A stretch of 64,000 nucleotides of DNA from Pandoraea fibrosis (GTDB taxonomy: Bacteria; Pseudomonadota; Gammaproteobacteria; Burkholderiales; Burkholderiaceae). The stretch is from positions 992,001-1,056,000 of the forward strand of contig NZ_CP047385.1 of the NCBI RefSeq assembly GCF_000807775.2, written 5' to 3'. The position numbers were made by a program, and so were the translations under genes. Below are positions 11,770-21,172 of the stretch, one piece after another. The notes beneath the pieces were generated by a model, which was not told the origin of the DNA, ran no database searches, and saw only the letters and a list, made by a program, of their open reading frames with translations. Each line of letters begins with the position of its first letter. Within the stretch, counting starts at the first letter, position 1.

Positions 11770-12021
11770 TTACTTCGTCAGAATCAACTTGCCGTAACGG
11801 GTGGCGCGTAGCTGATACGTCTGTCCGTTGTGCAGGATGTTCACGCACTGCGTGCCTTGCAGCAGGTGATCGCTGGTCAACACACGGCCTGTGGCGTGGC
11901 TGGCCGGCTTGTCTGCCGCCGGGCTGGCCACTTGCGTGCGCGACACCGACAGGGTGCGGCGCGGCGCGGTAGCAGGCTGGGTCTGGCGGGCAGTGGTGTG
12001 GCTTGCGGTCATCTCGCTCAT
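11770..12021 (-). CDS. hemP: Haemin uptake protein HemP
   Basis: An 83-residue protein whose C-terminal half is the HemP domain: VLTSDHLLQGTQCVNILH, then NGQTYQLRATRYGKLILTK at the extreme C-terminus. The N-terminal ~45 residues are Thr/Ala/Ser-rich and not conserved. HemP proteins accompany TonB-dependent haem uptake genes and are iron-regulated; the molecular action is debated. A Fur-type box sits about 30 bp upstream of the start. No haem receptor is adjacent, so it is a solitary hemP in this window. Confidence 0.9.
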   Translation of the reverse strand: MSEMTASHTTARQTQPATAPRRTLSVSRTQVASPAADKPASHATGRVLTSDHLLQGTQCVNILHNGQTYQLRATRYGKLILTK

Positions 12022-12050
12022 CCGTGTGGCTGACTGTGAGATGAATCTTA

Positions 12051-12069
12051 AATGAGAATCATTCCCATT
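12051..12069. promoter_or_regulatory. Fur box upstream of hemP
   Basis: AATGAGAATCATTCCCATT matches the 19-bp Fur consensus GATAATGATAATCATTATC at most positions. It shares its first nine bases, AATGAGAAT, with the bfd upstream box at 17043. It lies in an AT-rich promoter region. Confidence 0.8.
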
Positions 12070-12187
12070 TATATTTGAATTTGGCTATTGTTGTCTTTGA
12101 TTGAATAGTTTTCCGCTAAGCGGTGATTTGCCGGACGCTAAGCCTCATGGTCCGGCAAACGACTGGCTGGGGCTTGCCTGAGGTGGT

Positions 12188-12658
12188 TCAGCCCAGTGCG
12201 CCTTGCTCGGCGAGCGCCCGGATCTGCCCGATCGTATCGATGTCCGCCTCGCGGTACGCGGATTTCACAAACTCGCTGTAACGTGTGTCGGCCGTGGCGG
12301 CATCTTCCTGCAGCGTAGTGCTGTAGGTGAAGCGAACGAAGTAGTGCGTCGGCGTCGGCTCTTCGATACGCATCGTAAGGGTGCCCCCCGCGTGCTGCTC
12401 GGTCGCCGCCGTTTCATAACGAACGGACTGGAGGGGATCGAACACGACCCGGTCATGCACGATGGCTTCGCCAAAACGCAGCTCACGGGTGAGCGTGTCG
12501 TCTGTGCGCTCGTGCACGATGCACTTGTCGAGTCCCAGCACGAAAGATTCCGGCTGTTCGGCGCGCAGCACGAGGCCACGCCAGAGTTGATCGCGCGTCA
12601 GCGCGAAGGCCAGCGGATTCAGGAGGTCGTTGACCTCGATCAGGTGTTCGTACTGCAA
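12188..12658 (-). CDS. SRPBCC family (DUF1857-like) protein
   Basis: A 156-residue START/Bet v1-like protein: MQYEHLIEVNDLLNPLAFALTRDQLWRGLVLRAEQPESFV at the start, FGEAIVHDRVVFDPLQSVRYET in the middle and a long C-terminal helix ending IGQIRALAEQG. Members have a hydrophobic pocket, but the ligand is unknown. It is followed downstream, on the same strand, by a 166-bp gap to the gene-free hemP upstream region, and lies just after the OsmC gene in transcription order. Confidence 0.75.
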   Translation of the reverse strand: MQYEHLIEVNDLLNPLAFALTRDQLWRGLVLRAEQPESFVLGLDKCIVHERTDDTLTRELRFGEAIVHDRVVFDPLQSVRYETAATEQHAGGTLTMRIEEPTPTHYFVRFTYSTTLQEDAATADTRYSEFVKSAYREADIDTIGQIRALAEQGALG

Positions 12659-12724
12659 GAAAATCTCCCCTTCAATCGATGACTGCCAGTGAGCAGCAAT
12701 AGCACGCCAGCAACGCGCCGGATA

Positions 12725-13135
12725 TTACTCGACCAATGCACTCTCGATGGCAATGGTGCCCGACAATACCTTGTGAATTGGGCACGCATTGGCAATTTCC
12801 AAGAGGCGCTGACGCTGTTCCTCCGACAAATCGCCCGCCAGTTCGATCTTGCGCGTGATCTGCGTCGTCCCGGCAGGCGGTTTGCCGTCCGGGTTCATCG
12901 CCAGTGTCACCTTCACGTCCTTGAGCGGCCACTCTTTACGGCGTGCATACATCTGCAACGTGATTGACGTGCACGCACCGAGACTGGAGAGCAACAATGC
13001 CGCCGGGGCGGGGCCCAGGTCGGCGCCGCCGAGCGTTGCAGGCTCGTCGGCGCTCCATTCGTGCTTGCCGTCAGAGAGATGGGTGGTGAAACCTGCGGCG
13101 CCCAGATGGGCGGTGACAATCGCGTCTGCGGCCAT
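12725..13135 (-). CDS. OsmC/Ohr family peroxidase-like protein
   Basis: A 136-residue OsmC-family protein. The two conserved cysteines, in [17 protein letters not shown] (Cys55) and NACPIHKVL (Cys118), are the redox pair that reduces organic hydroperoxides in OsmC and Ohr. The [18 protein letters not shown] block is the usual family signature. It is closer to the YhfA/OsmC-like subgroup than to Ohr. The gene sits 67 bp upstream of the SRPBCC gene on the same strand. Confidence 0.88.
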   Translation of the reverse strand: MAADAIVTAHLGAAGFTTHLSDGKHEWSADEPATLGGADLGPAPAALLLSSLGACTSITLQMYARRKEWPLKDVKVTLAMNPDGKPPAGTTQITRKIELAGDLSEEQRQRLLEIANACPIHKVLSGTIAIESALVE

Positions 13136-13294
13136 GGCAGCTCCTGTAAGGGCTCAATGCACGAAGTGGAACATGTCGAGAGATGACAAGAACGGCCCGG
13201 CGATGAGATCGGGCCACAACGCACTCTGCGTGCCATTGTGACCCAATTTCGCCGGGCCGGTGCGAACGGCGGGCGTCGACCCGCCAGCGCATGC

Positions 13295-14191
13295 TCAGGC
13301 GGCGGAACCCGAGGCGGGAATGCGTCCCATGCGGCCCGCCTGGAAGTCGAGAATCGCCTGACGGATCTCGCCTTCCGTGTTCATGACGAACGGGCCGTAA
13401 CGGGCCACCGGCTCACCCAGCGGCTTGCCACCGATCAACAGGAACGAGAGCGGTTTGTCGCTATCGTTGCGCACCGTGATGCCTTCGCCTTCGTTGCCGA
13501 AGACGACCATCTGATGCGTCTTGGCGGGCGAGGCGTCGGCACCGAAATGCCCTTCGCCGTCGATCACGTAGGCGAACACATTGAAGTCCGCAGGCACCGG
13601 ATGCTCGAGCAGGGCTTGCGGTTGCAACGTGAAATGCTGGTAAAGAATCGGCGTGCGTGTCTCGATGGCCGCGCGTGTGCCAAGCGCCTCGCCGGCGATG
13701 ACACGCACCGAGACTTTGCCGTCGTCGCTCGTCGCGCTCGGGATGCCTGCGGCAGGCAGTTCCTGATAGCGCGGCGTCATCATCTTGTCCGTGCGCGGCA
13801 AGTTCACCCACAACTGGAAGCCGTGCATTTCGCCGCCACGCTGCTGGAAGGCTGCCGAAGGCATTTCGGAGTGAATCACGCCGGCGCCCGCCGTCATCCA
13901 CTGCACGTCGCCAGGCGTGAGCTTGCCTGCGTGGCCTTGCGAGTCGCGATGCTCCATCTCACCGGCAAGCAGGTAGGTCACGGTCTCGAAGCCACGGTGC
14001 GGGTGATCGGGCGCGCCCTTGGCGTCGCCGGGGGCCACCTGCATGGGCCCCATCTCGTCGAGCAGCAGAAACGGATCGAAGTCCGCCAGCATACGGGTCG
14101 GGAACGGACGATTCACGTAAAAGCCGGCGCCTTCCTGCGTTTGCGCTGCCGTAAAGATGCGGGCGACCGGGCGGGCGTAGGGGGTGCTCAT
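13295..14191 (-). CDS. Pirin family protein
   Basis: A 298-residue bicupin of the pirin family. The N-terminal cupin carries the metal ligands His63 and His65 in DHPHRGFETVTY and His107 and Glu109 in GAGVIHSEMPS. The C-terminal cupin has the usual LLIGGKPLGEPVARYGPFVMNT motif. Bacterial pirins act as quercetin dioxygenases or interact with metabolic enzymes; no substrate can be read from the sequence. It is transcribed as a single gene. Confidence 0.92.
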   Translation of the reverse strand: MSTPYARPVARIFTAAQTQEGAGFYVNRPFPTRMLADFDPFLLLDEMGPMQVAPGDAKGAPDHPHRGFETVTYLLAGEMEHRDSQGHAGKLTPGDVQWMTAGAGVIHSEMPSAAFQQRGGEMHGFQLWVNLPRTDKMMTPRYQELPAAGIPSATSDDGKVSVRVIAGEALGTRAAIETRTPILYQHFTLQPQALLEHPVPADFNVFAYVIDGEGHFGADASPAKTHQMVVFGNEGEGITVRNDSDKPLSFLLIGGKPLGEPVARYGPFVMNTEGEIRQAILDFQAGRMGRIPASGSAA

Positions 14192-14368
14192 GGGGAAATC
14201 TCCTGTAGGGACGGGCGTCGAGATGACGTCTTGCGTCCAATGTCATGCCCCAACTATATCGGGGCAGATGGCACCGGGAGTAGCCCGTAACACAGGAAGG
14301 ATTGTTACCCGATTGGAACAATATCGGGCAAGCGCGGGGTGGCGACGCAGTTTGCGAATCGTCGGGAC

Positions 14369-14398
14369 AAAAAAAGCGCGGTGACGAGCACCGCGCTT
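14369..14398 (-). terminator. Terminator after exbD
   Basis: AAGCGCGGTG pairs perfectly with CACCGCGCTT (10-bp stem, 5-nt loop). On the minus strand it is followed by seven T residues. It closes the tonB-exbB-exbD operon. Confidence 0.92.
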
Positions 14399-14431
14399 CC
14401 CTTCTGCGAAACGTGAATCGACCGGACTGGC

Positions 14432-14857
<426 letters not shown>

Positions 14858-14884
14858 AGCGAACTCCTTCTCTTGCGTGGCCGC

Positions 14885-15622
14885 TTAGCTGGCGCTGGCC
14901 GGGGTGGACTTGCGCACCGGCGTAACGTTGGTCGCGAACTGCGTCGAGTGCAGGCTGGCGCCGGTCAGGAAGTAACCGTGCAGGCTGTGTGCGAAACGAT
15001 TGAGCTTCGAGACGATGCCCTTGTTGGCACGCGTCAGGGCGTTGAAGCCGAGCACGGCCGGGATGGCGACGAACAGACCGAAGGCGGTCATGATGAGCGC
15101 CTCGCCCACGGGGCCGGCCACCTTGTCGATGGTCGTCTGACCCGAGGCACCGATGGCGAGCAGGGCGTGATAGATCCCCCACACCGTGCCGAACAGGCCG
15201 ACGAACGGCGAGGTCGAACCGATCGAGGCGAGCATGGCCAGGCCGCTTTGCAGACGTGAAACTGTGTCGTCCACCGAGTTCTTCAGGGCGCGCGTGATCC
15301 AGTCGCTCACGTCCATCTTGTCATGCAGATGCGGCTGGCTTTGGCGGTGATGTTCGGCGGCGTCCTGACCGGCCAGTGCCAGTGCGAGGAACGGGTTGTT
15401 CTGACCCGATTCGCCCAGTTTCTGCAAACCGGCGGAAAAGTTCTCCGAGTGCCAGAAATCCGGCTCGGCGGAGCGCGTCAGGCGGCTCAGGCGGAAGACT
15501 TGCGTGCCCTTGATGATGATGACCGTCCAGGACAGCACCGACATCACCAACAGCACGATCGCGATCGCACGGGTGACGAAATCGCCCTGCGCCCAGACGT
15601 GGCTCAAACCATACTCTTGCAT
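14885..15622 (-). CDS. exbB: MotA/TolQ/ExbB proton channel protein ExbB
   Basis: A 245-residue protein with three predicted membrane helices. The first is near residues 15-35 (VTRAIAIVLLVMSVLSWTVII), and a pair lies in the C-terminal half with the family motif LASIGSTSPFVGLFGTVWGIYHAL. It is the pentameric scaffold of the TonB energising complex. It lies 39 bp downstream of tonB and upstream of exbD. Confidence 0.95.
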   Translation of the reverse strand: MQEYGLSHVWAQGDFVTRAIAIVLLVMSVLSWTVIIIKGTQVFRLSRLTRSAEPDFWHSENFSAGLQKLGESGQNNPFLALALAGQDAAEHHRQSQPHLHDKMDVSDWITRALKNSVDDTVSRLQSGLAMLASIGSTSPFVGLFGTVWGIYHALLAIGASGQTTIDKVAGPVGEALIMTAFGLFVAIPAVLGFNALTRANKGIVSKLNRFAHSLHGYFLTGASLHSTQFATNVTPVRKSTPASAS

Positions 15623-15661
15623 TTTGCGTTCCTCGGGAGATCCAGTTCGTAAATCGTTACG

Positions 15662-16366
15662 TTAATCGTTCAGATTGAAATTAAACGGTTTGGTCGCCGC
15701 GGCTTCCACCGCACGGCCGTTTTGCATCGGGGGCGCGCAGCGCATCGCCAATGCGGCGGTGCGGGCGGCCTGATCGAGGCGGGGGAAGCCGCTCGACTTG
15801 GTGACATTGGCGCTCGAGACCACCCCGCGGGTGTCGATCACGAGACGCAACGTGACGGTGCCTTCCTCGCCAACGCGACGTGACTGCGTAGGGTAGACCA
15901 CGCGGGGTTCGTCGCATTTGACGGCAAGCCCTTCGATCGGTCCCGACGGTGCGGGGGCGGGCGCCGGTGCAGGCGGCGCCGGGGGCGTCGGCGCGGCGTT
16001 TTGCACCGGTTCGACTTGCTGCTGCGGCGGCGCGACCGGTTCGGCCTTTTGAGTAATGGCGTTCTTCGGTTGCTCGCGCGGCTTGGGCGGCGGTGGCGTG
16101 ACCTTCGGCTTTGGCGGTTCCGGCTGCGGTTTGGGCGGCGCGGGTTGGGGCGGGGTCGGCGCCGGTGTGAGCGGAATGATCGTGGCGGTAAACGTCGTCG
16201 GTTCGATCGTTGCCTTCTCGGGGTCGTTGCGCAGGTGCGACAGACCGACCAGAGCGGCAATGTGGAGGACGACGATCGCGGCCGCGATCGCGATGGCGCG
16301 CGGCGACGTCAGCGGATCTCGGATCTGCGTGAGCGCAAGGCCAGATGGGGGCACGGCGGTCGACAT
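15662..16366 (-). CDS. tonB: Energy transducer TonB
   Basis: A 234-residue TonB. One N-terminal membrane anchor (about residues 24-45, AIAIAAAIVVLHIAALVGL) precedes a Pro-rich periplasmic linker with PPQPAPPKPQPEPPKPK-type repeats. The C-terminal TonB domain reads RVVYPTQSRRVGEEGTVTLRLVIDTRG and ends PFNFNLND. It spans the periplasm to deliver proton-motive energy to TonB-dependent receptors such as the one at 57704. It is the first gene of tonB-exbB-exbD. I see no clear Fur box in its upstream region. Confidence 0.95.
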   Translation of the reverse strand: MSTAVPPSGLALTQIRDPLTSPRAIAIAAAIVVLHIAALVGLSHLRNDPEKATIEPTTFTATIIPLTPAPTPPQPAPPKPQPEPPKPKVTPPPPKPREQPKNAITQKAEPVAPPQQQVEPVQNAAPTPPAPPAPAPAPAPSGPIEGLAVKCDEPRVVYPTQSRRVGEEGTVTLRLVIDTRGVVSSANVTKSSGFPRLDQAARTAALAMRCAPPMQNGRAVEAAATKPFNFNLND

Positions 16367-16460
16367 GATAACGGCTAGGGTACGCTAAATTGCGGCGATG
16401 AACGGTGAGTGAAGCGCAGTGTGCGAAACCTCGGAGTTCGGGATGGCCGGACGTGCGATC

Positions 16461-16488
16461 AAAGGAAAACCGCGCCAAGGGGCGCGGT
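16461..16488 (-). terminator. Terminator after the 20-codon peptide gene
   Basis: ACCGCGCC at 16469-16476 pairs perfectly with GGCGCGGT at 16481-16488 around an AAGG loop. On the minus strand it is followed by TTTTCC. It lies 36 bp beyond the stop of the small ORF at 16524-16586 and about 95 bp upstream of the tonB start. Confidence 0.82.
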
Positions 16489-16523
16489 CGGCGAACGCAG
16501 TGAGTTGAAAACCCTGCCTGAAC

Positions 16524-16586
16524 TCACCTTCGAAACAGGAAAAACGACAAACATAACGTCGAAACAAAGCCAATCAGGAGTTCCAT
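16524..16586 (-). CDS. Putative 20-residue membrane microprotein
   Basis: The ATG at 16586 opens MELLIGFVSTLCLSFFLFRR and then TGA. On the minus strand a strong Shine-Dalgarno, GGAGGTG, lies 5 bases before the start. The peptide is one hydrophobic helix ending in two arginines, the positive-inside pattern of known bacterial single-span microproteins. An intrinsic terminator follows 36 bp later. It lies 161 bp downstream of bfd on the same strand and could be the last gene of that transcript or have its own promoter. No family is recognised. The remaining bases between tonB and bfd (16367-16747) show no other gene. Confidence 0.55.
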   Translation of the reverse strand: MELLIGFVSTLCLSFFLFRR

Positions 16587-16747
16587 CTGACACCTCCAGG
16601 GTGACGAATCGCTGGCTGGCGCATGACGCCGCTAGACGCCTGGCTGGCTCCGTAACCATCGTGAACCGAAAGGACGCCGGTCACGACAGTGAAATCGAAA
16701 CAGATGCGACGAGGCGAATATGGTCTTCGCCATTGCGTTGACGTCGA

Positions 16748-17017
16748 TTATGCCGCCAGGGCAAGTTCGCGCGTCATGACCACGACTTCGGTCGAGGTCT
16801 CGACGTGATCTGCCTGGGCCGACTGGCAGCAGCCACCGCATGAGCGGCCGCAGCATGGCGTGGCACCCGAGACCATCTCCTGAACGTACGGCCCGCACTT
16901 GCCGCAGCAAAGCGCGACGCCGAGGTCGATCTGAAGATCTTCCATCGTGGAGGCGCCGGCGTCGAGACAGGCCTTGATCTGGCGCTCGGAGACGGATTTG
17001 CAGACACAGACGATCAT
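16748..17017 (-). CDS. bfd: Bacterioferritin-associated ferredoxin Bfd
   Basis: An 89-residue protein beginning MIVCVCKSVSERQIKACL. The [2Fe-2S] ligands Cys4, Cys6, Cys38 and Cys41 (VCVC and CCGKC) match Bfd, which donates electrons to bacterioferritin to release stored iron. A Cys-rich tail (TPCCGRSCGGCC) follows, longer than in the ~64-residue E. coli protein. I start at the ATG at 17017 rather than 24 bases upstream, as the family begins at this Met. A Fur-type box lies about 25 bp upstream, and bfr is about 1.1 kb away. Confidence 0.92.
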   Translation of the reverse strand: MIVCVCKSVSERQIKACLDAGASTMEDLQIDLGVALCCGKCGPYVQEMVSGATPCCGRSCGGCCQSAQADHVETSTEVVVMTRELALAA

Positions 17018-17042
17018 GGTGAAAACGTCAAAATGTAACACT

Positions 17043-17061
17043 AATGAGAATAATTATTATT
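17043..17061. promoter_or_regulatory. Fur box upstream of bfd
   Basis: AATGAGAATAATTATTATT matches the Fur consensus closely and shares AATGAGAAT with the hemP box. It sits about 25 bp before the bfd start, a position suited to iron-dependent repression. Confidence 0.85.
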
Positions 17062-17130
17062 TAAGTCATGGCGTTTTGCAAGCCCCATCGACCTATCCCA
17101 TAGTCCGCACAGGGATATACGTCGGTGGTC

Positions 17131-18000
17131 TTAGGCGGGAATGATGGGAAGGTCCGGCGGCAAATCCAGACAGGCCGGGCCATGCGGCGCGATGCCGGCA
17201 ATCTCGACCGTTTGTACGCGCGGGGCGTTGGGCAGGAGTCGATCGGCCATCGTTTGGAGGGCATCGGCGTTGGCGGTCGTCATCAACTGGAGGTCGCCGT
17301 GCGCGCCGATCGGGGAGGTGGCATGCAGCCCATCGGTTTCAAGACGCCGTTGAAGCTGGCGGGCGATGGCGGCCCCGGTGTCGATGAGCGTCAGGGTTGT
17401 GCCGAAGCGCCGTTCAATGGCGGGAATCAGGAAGGGGTAATGGGTACAGCCGAGCACGAGCGTATCGGCCCCTTGCGCCATCATCGGCTCGATGAACTTG
17501 TCCAGGAGCGCCATGACCGCAGGGGAATCGACGTCGCCGGCTTCGATGCGTTCCACGAGCCCGTGGCCCGGTTGGCAAAGGAAACGCTGCCCTTGCGCCG
17601 TGTGACGCGCCAGCAGATCCGCGAATCGGGCGCTTCGTAACGTTGCGGCCGTGGCGAGCACGCCGATCACGCCACTGCGCGATACGGCGGCGGCGGGCTT
17701 GATGCCGGGCTCGACACCGATGACCGGCCACGGCGCGTCGGCGCGCAGCGCGGCAACGCCATGCGCCGTAGCGGTATTGCAGGCCACGACGAGCGCCTTG
17801 GCGTCATTCGCGCGCAACCACCGGCCAATCGCGAGGCTGCGCTGTTCGATGAACGTATCGGGGCGCTCGCCATACGGTGCGAAGCGTGAGTCGGCCACGT
17901 AGAGCAGCGACTCGTGAGGGAGCAGAGCGCGTATGGCCTGAAGGACCGACAGGCCACCGAGGCCGGAATCGAAGACGCCAATCGGCGCGTTGGAGGGCAT
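17131..18000 (-). CDS. murI: Glutamate racemase
   Basis: A 289-residue MurI that interconverts L- and D-glutamate for peptidoglycan. Both catalytic cysteines are present, Cys74 in VVACNTATAHG and Cys185 in LVLGCTHYPFL, with the N-terminal IGVFDSGLGGLSVL motif. It lies downstream of bfr on the same strand but beyond a terminator, so it is probably separately transcribed. Confidence 0.96.
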   Translation of the reverse strand: MPSNAPIGVFDSGLGGLSVLQAIRALLPHESLLYVADSRFAPYGERPDTFIEQRSLAIGRWLRANDAKALVVACNTATAHGVAALRADAPWPVIGVEPGIKPAAAVSRSGVIGVLATAATLRSARFADLLARHTAQGQRFLCQPGHGLVERIEAGDVDSPAVMALLDKFIEPMMAQGADTLVLGCTHYPFLIPAIERRFGTTLTLIDTGAAIARQLQRRLETDGLHATSPIGAHGDLQLMTTANADALQTMADRLLPNAPRVQTVEIAGIAPHGPACLDLPPDLPIIPA

Positions 18001-18005
18001 GGCAA

Positions 18006-18033
18006 ATGAAAAAGGGCCGGCAAATGCCGGCCC
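18006..18033 (-). terminator. Terminator after bfr
   Basis: GGGCCGGC at 18014-18021 and GCCGGCCC at 18026-18033 form a perfect 8-bp stem with an AAAT loop. On the minus strand it is followed by TTTTTCATTT. It overlaps the murI upstream region. Confidence 0.88.
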
Positions 18034-18115
18034 CGAAATTTTAGCGCAAACCTTGCCGGCCGATACTGGCCCGGCGTAGCGCCCGTTATGTGTCTTGTGG
18101 GGTGTGACGAGCTTA

Positions 18116-18592
18116 TTATTCGAACGACGCCATGCCCGACTGCTGGTAGTTCTGGAGACCGACCTTGTCGATCAGGTCGATCTGCGTTTCGAGCCAGTCG
18201 ATGTGCTCTTCGGTGTCGTGCAGGATCTCGTTGAAGATTTCACGCGAGACGAAATCCTTCGCGCTTTCGCAATGCGCGATACCTTCCTTGCAGGTCTGCT
18301 GCGAGATGTTCTCAAGCTTCAGGTCGCACTTCAGGATTTCGAGGGTGTCCTCACCGATGAGCAACTTGTGCAGATCTTGCAGGTTGGGCAGGCCGTCGAG
18401 CATGAAGATGCGTTCGATCAGCTTGTCGGCGTGCTTCATCTCGCCGATGGACTCGTCGTATTCGTGCTTGCCGAGTTTGTCGAGCCCCCAATGCTTGTAC
18501 ATCCGGGCGTGCAGAAAGTACTGGTTGATCGCCGTCAGCTCGTTCGTGAGCTGCTTGTTGAGGAGTTCGAGGACTTTCTTGTCGCCTTTCAT
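18116..18592 (-). CDS. bfr: Bacterioferritin
   Basis: A 158-residue bacterioferritin forming haem-containing 24-mers that store iron. The start [36 protein letters not shown] is diagnostic. The ferroxidase Glu and His residues are in [17 protein letters not shown] and EEHIDWLE, and the haem ligand Met is in IGEMKHAD. The frame is open some 300 codons upstream, but the ATG at 18592 gives the exact family N-terminus. Bfd, its electron donor, is encoded nearby. Confidence 0.97.
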   Translation of the reverse strand: MKGDKKVLELLNKQLTNELTAINQYFLHARMYKHWGLDKLGKHEYDESIGEMKHADKLIERIFMLDGLPNLQDLHKLLIGEDTLEILKCDLKLENISQQTCKEGIAHCESAKDFVSREIFNEILHDTEEHIDWLETQIDLIDKVGLQNYQQSGMASFE

Positions 18593-18763
18593 TTCGGATC
18601 CCTGTTTTTTCATGCAATTTGCAAGCGGTTGAAGAGTAGCTCGAAAAGCCCGGAAAGCCAAGCTCCACAAGGCTTTTCGTGAACCGAGGTGCGAATGGAA
18701 ATACGATCCATTCTCGCCGCGCAATATGACATCGACGTCGCACGAGGCGACATCGCGAGGGCG

Positions 18764-18790
18764 AAAAAAAAGCCCGGACGATGCCGGGCT
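18764..18790 (-). terminator. Terminator after fumarase
   Basis: AGCCCGG pairs with CCGGGCT (7-bp stem, 6-nt loop). On the minus strand it is followed by eight T residues. Confidence 0.88.
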
Positions 18791-18864
18791 TTGTCCTTCG
18801 GGCTGACGAGACCGTTGACGGGGCTCGTGCAGCCTGACCTCCTGTGTCGACGGGAACCGTCGAA

Positions 18865-20388
18865 TTACTCGGCAGCGACCGGAATCTTGCCGATCTTGGC
18901 TTGCCATTCCTTCGGGCCGGTCTGGTGCACCGACACGCCGGTCGAATCGACGGCCACGGTCACGGGCATGTCCTTGACGTCGAATTCGTAGATCGCTTCC
19001 ATGCCGAGGTCGTCGAACGCCAACACGCGGGCGGCGCGAATCGCCTTGGAGACGAGATACGCGGCGCCGCCGACGGCCATCAGGTACGCAGCCTTGTGCT
19101 GCTTGATGGCTTCGATGGCGGCCGGGCCACGTTCCGACTTGCCGATCATGACGGCGAGGCCCGTCTTCGACAGCATCATGTCGGTGAACTTGTCCATGCG
19201 GGTGGACGTGGTCGGACCGGCCGGGCCGACGACTTCGTCGCGTACAGGATCGACCGGGCCGACGTAGTAAATCGCACGTCCCTTGAAGTCGACCGGCAGC
19301 GGTTCGCCCTTGGCGATCATGTCGGCGATGCGCTTGTGGGCGGCGTCGCGACCGGTGAGCATCTTGCCCGAGAGCAGCAGAGTCTGGCCCGGCTTCCAGC
19401 TCGTGATTTCTTCCGGCGTGAGCGTGTCGAGATCGACGCGCTTGCTCGTCTCGGTGTTCGGCGCCCAGTGCACGTTCGGCCATGCGTCGAGCGACGGTGC
19501 GGCGAGGAACGACGGGCCCGAGCCGTCCAGCGTGAAGTGCGCATGACGCGTTGCCGCACAGTTCGGGATCATGGCGACCGGCTTCGATGCTGCGTGCGTC
19601 GGGTAGTCGAGGATCTTCACGTCGAGCACCGTAGCCAGACCGCCGAGACCTTGTGCGCCGATACCCAGCGCATTGACCTTCTCGAACAGCTCGATACGCA
19701 GCTCTTCGTTCCAGTTTTGCGGGCCGCGCTTGATCACGTCATGGATGTCGATCGGGTCCATGAGCGATTCCTTGGCGAGCACCATGGCCTTTTCCGCCGT
19801 GCCGCCGATACCGATGCCGAGCATGCCCGGCGGGCACCAGCCGGCGCCCATCGTCGGCACCGTCTTCACCACCCAGTCGACGATCGAGTCGGACGGGTTG
19901 AGCATGACGAACTTCGACTTGTTTTCCGAACCGCCGCCCTTGGCTGCGACCGTGATATCGACCTTATCGCCTTCCACGATTTCGTAGTGGATGACGGCGG
20001 GCGTGTTGTCCTTCGTGTTCTTGCGGCCGGCTTCGGGCGGCGCCACGATCGAGGCGCGCAGCACGTTGTCCGGGTGCATGTAAGCCTGACGCACACCTTC
20101 GTTGATCATGTCGGTGAGGCTGCGCTTGGCGTCCCAGCGCACGTTCATGCCGACCTTCACGAACACGGTCACGATACCGGTGTCCTGACACAGCGGACGG
20201 CGGCCTTCGGCGCACATGCGGCTGTTGGTCAGAATTTGCGCGATGGCGTCCTTGGCCGCGGGGCTTTGCTCGGCCTCATAGGCACGGCCCAGGGCCTGAA
20301 TGTAATCGTCCGGATGGTAGTAGCTGATGTACTGCAGGGCACCGGCGACGCTCTGAATGACGTCGTCTTCTTTAATGACGGTAGACAT
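18865..20388 (-). CDS. Class I (iron-sulfur) fumarate hydratase
   Basis: A 507-residue class I fumarase with both the alpha ([23 protein letters not shown]) and beta ([32 protein letters not shown]) domains in one chain. It interconverts fumarate and malate using an oxygen-sensitive 4Fe-4S cluster held by conserved cysteines. It corresponds to FumA/FumB of enterobacteria; the exact paralogue symbol is not decidable. It follows the UPF0114 gene by 15 bp, suggesting an operon. Confidence 0.95.
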   Translation of the reverse strand: MSTVIKEDDVIQSVAGALQYISYYHPDDYIQALGRAYEAEQSPAAKDAIAQILTNSRMCAEGRRPLCQDTGIVTVFVKVGMNVRWDAKRSLTDMINEGVRQAYMHPDNVLRASIVAPPEAGRKNTKDNTPAVIHYEIVEGDKVDITVAAKGGGSENKSKFVMLNPSDSIVDWVVKTVPTMGAGWCPPGMLGIGIGGTAEKAMVLAKESLMDPIDIHDVIKRGPQNWNEELRIELFEKVNALGIGAQGLGGLATVLDVKILDYPTHAASKPVAMIPNCAATRHAHFTLDGSGPSFLAAPSLDAWPNVHWAPNTETSKRVDLDTLTPEEITSWKPGQTLLLSGKMLTGRDAAHKRIADMIAKGEPLPVDFKGRAIYYVGPVDPVRDEVVGPAGPTTSTRMDKFTDMMLSKTGLAVMIGKSERGPAAIEAIKQHKAAYLMAVGGAAYLVSKAIRAARVLAFDDLGMEAIYEFDVKDMPVTVAVDSTGVSVHQTGPKEWQAKIGKIPVAAE

Positions 20389-20403
20389 GAAACGGCTCTC
20401 GAC

Positions 20404-20988
20404 TTAGTGGGGACTGGTAGGGGTAATGACGTGCTGCGGGGTAGCGTATGCCGGGGCGTGGCTATCGTTCGTCATCTTGTTGACGACGGCCATGACAACG
20501 GCAGAAAGCAGAAAGGCGCAGTGAATGATCACTTGCCACATGATGGTGTGCGGCGTTTGCTGAGACGCATCGATGAACGTCTTGAGCAGATGAATCGACG
20601 AGATGCTGATGAGCGCCATCGACAGCTTCACCTTGAGCACGCCGGCGTTCACGTGATCGAGCCATTCCGGTTCGTCCGGATGGCCTTCGACACCGAGGCG
20701 GGAGACGAACGTCTCATAGCCGCCGATGATCACCATGATGAGCAGGTTCGAGATCATCACCACGTCGATCAGACCGAGCACGACGAGCATGATCTGCGTT
20801 TCGTCGAACGTCGTGGCGTGCGAGATCAGGTGCCAGAGTTCGACCAGAAACTTGTAGACGTAGACGCCTTGTGCGGCAATCAGGCCCAGATACAGCGGCA
20901 GTTGGAGCCAGCGGCTGAAGAAAATGACGCGGGGCAGGGGGCGCAGGGGGCGCCGCGGCGCGTCGGATGAGCGGCCGGGAGTCGACAT
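20404..20988 (-). CDS. UPF0114 (YqhA) family membrane protein
   Basis: A 194-residue inner-membrane protein of the UPF0114/YqhA family. About four hydrophobic segments can be drawn, including [42 protein letters not shown] and a C-terminal [20 protein letters not shown]. The conserved [10 protein letters not shown] motif follows the second pair. I start at the Met at 20988; a Met 15 codons upstream is possible. Function is unknown, and close spacing to fumarase suggests co-transcription. Confidence 0.85.
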   Translation of the reverse strand: MSTPGRSSDAPRRPLRPLPRVIFFSRWLQLPLYLGLIAAQGVYVYKFLVELWHLISHATTFDETQIMLVVLGLIDVVMISNLLIMVIIGGYETFVSRLGVEGHPDEPEWLDHVNAGVLKVKLSMALISISSIHLLKTFIDASQQTPHTIMWQVIIHCAFLLSAVVMAVVNKMTNDSHAPAYATPQHVITPTSPH

Positions 20989-21172
20989 GGCTATTTTGAC
21001 GGAGTGGAGACATTGGCCTGCGGTATCGACCACAGGCTGTAGTTATCAAATACGCAAAGCAACTGCGAAACCACCGGGCAACGGGCTTACCGCAGGTATG
21101 TCACGGATTGCGCGTCGCAAAATCGGCATGGCGGGCATTTTACAACGTCTTGTCCGGCATGCCGCGTCCGAT

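Noticed and set aside
16385-16573. 62-codon minus-strand frame upstream of tonB
   Set aside because: It runs through the terminator hairpin and overlaps the better-supported 20-codon peptide in another frame.
18844-20970. 708-codon plus-strand frame
   Set aside because: It is antisense to fumarase and the UPF0114 gene, with His/Arg/Asp-rich composition typical of shadows.
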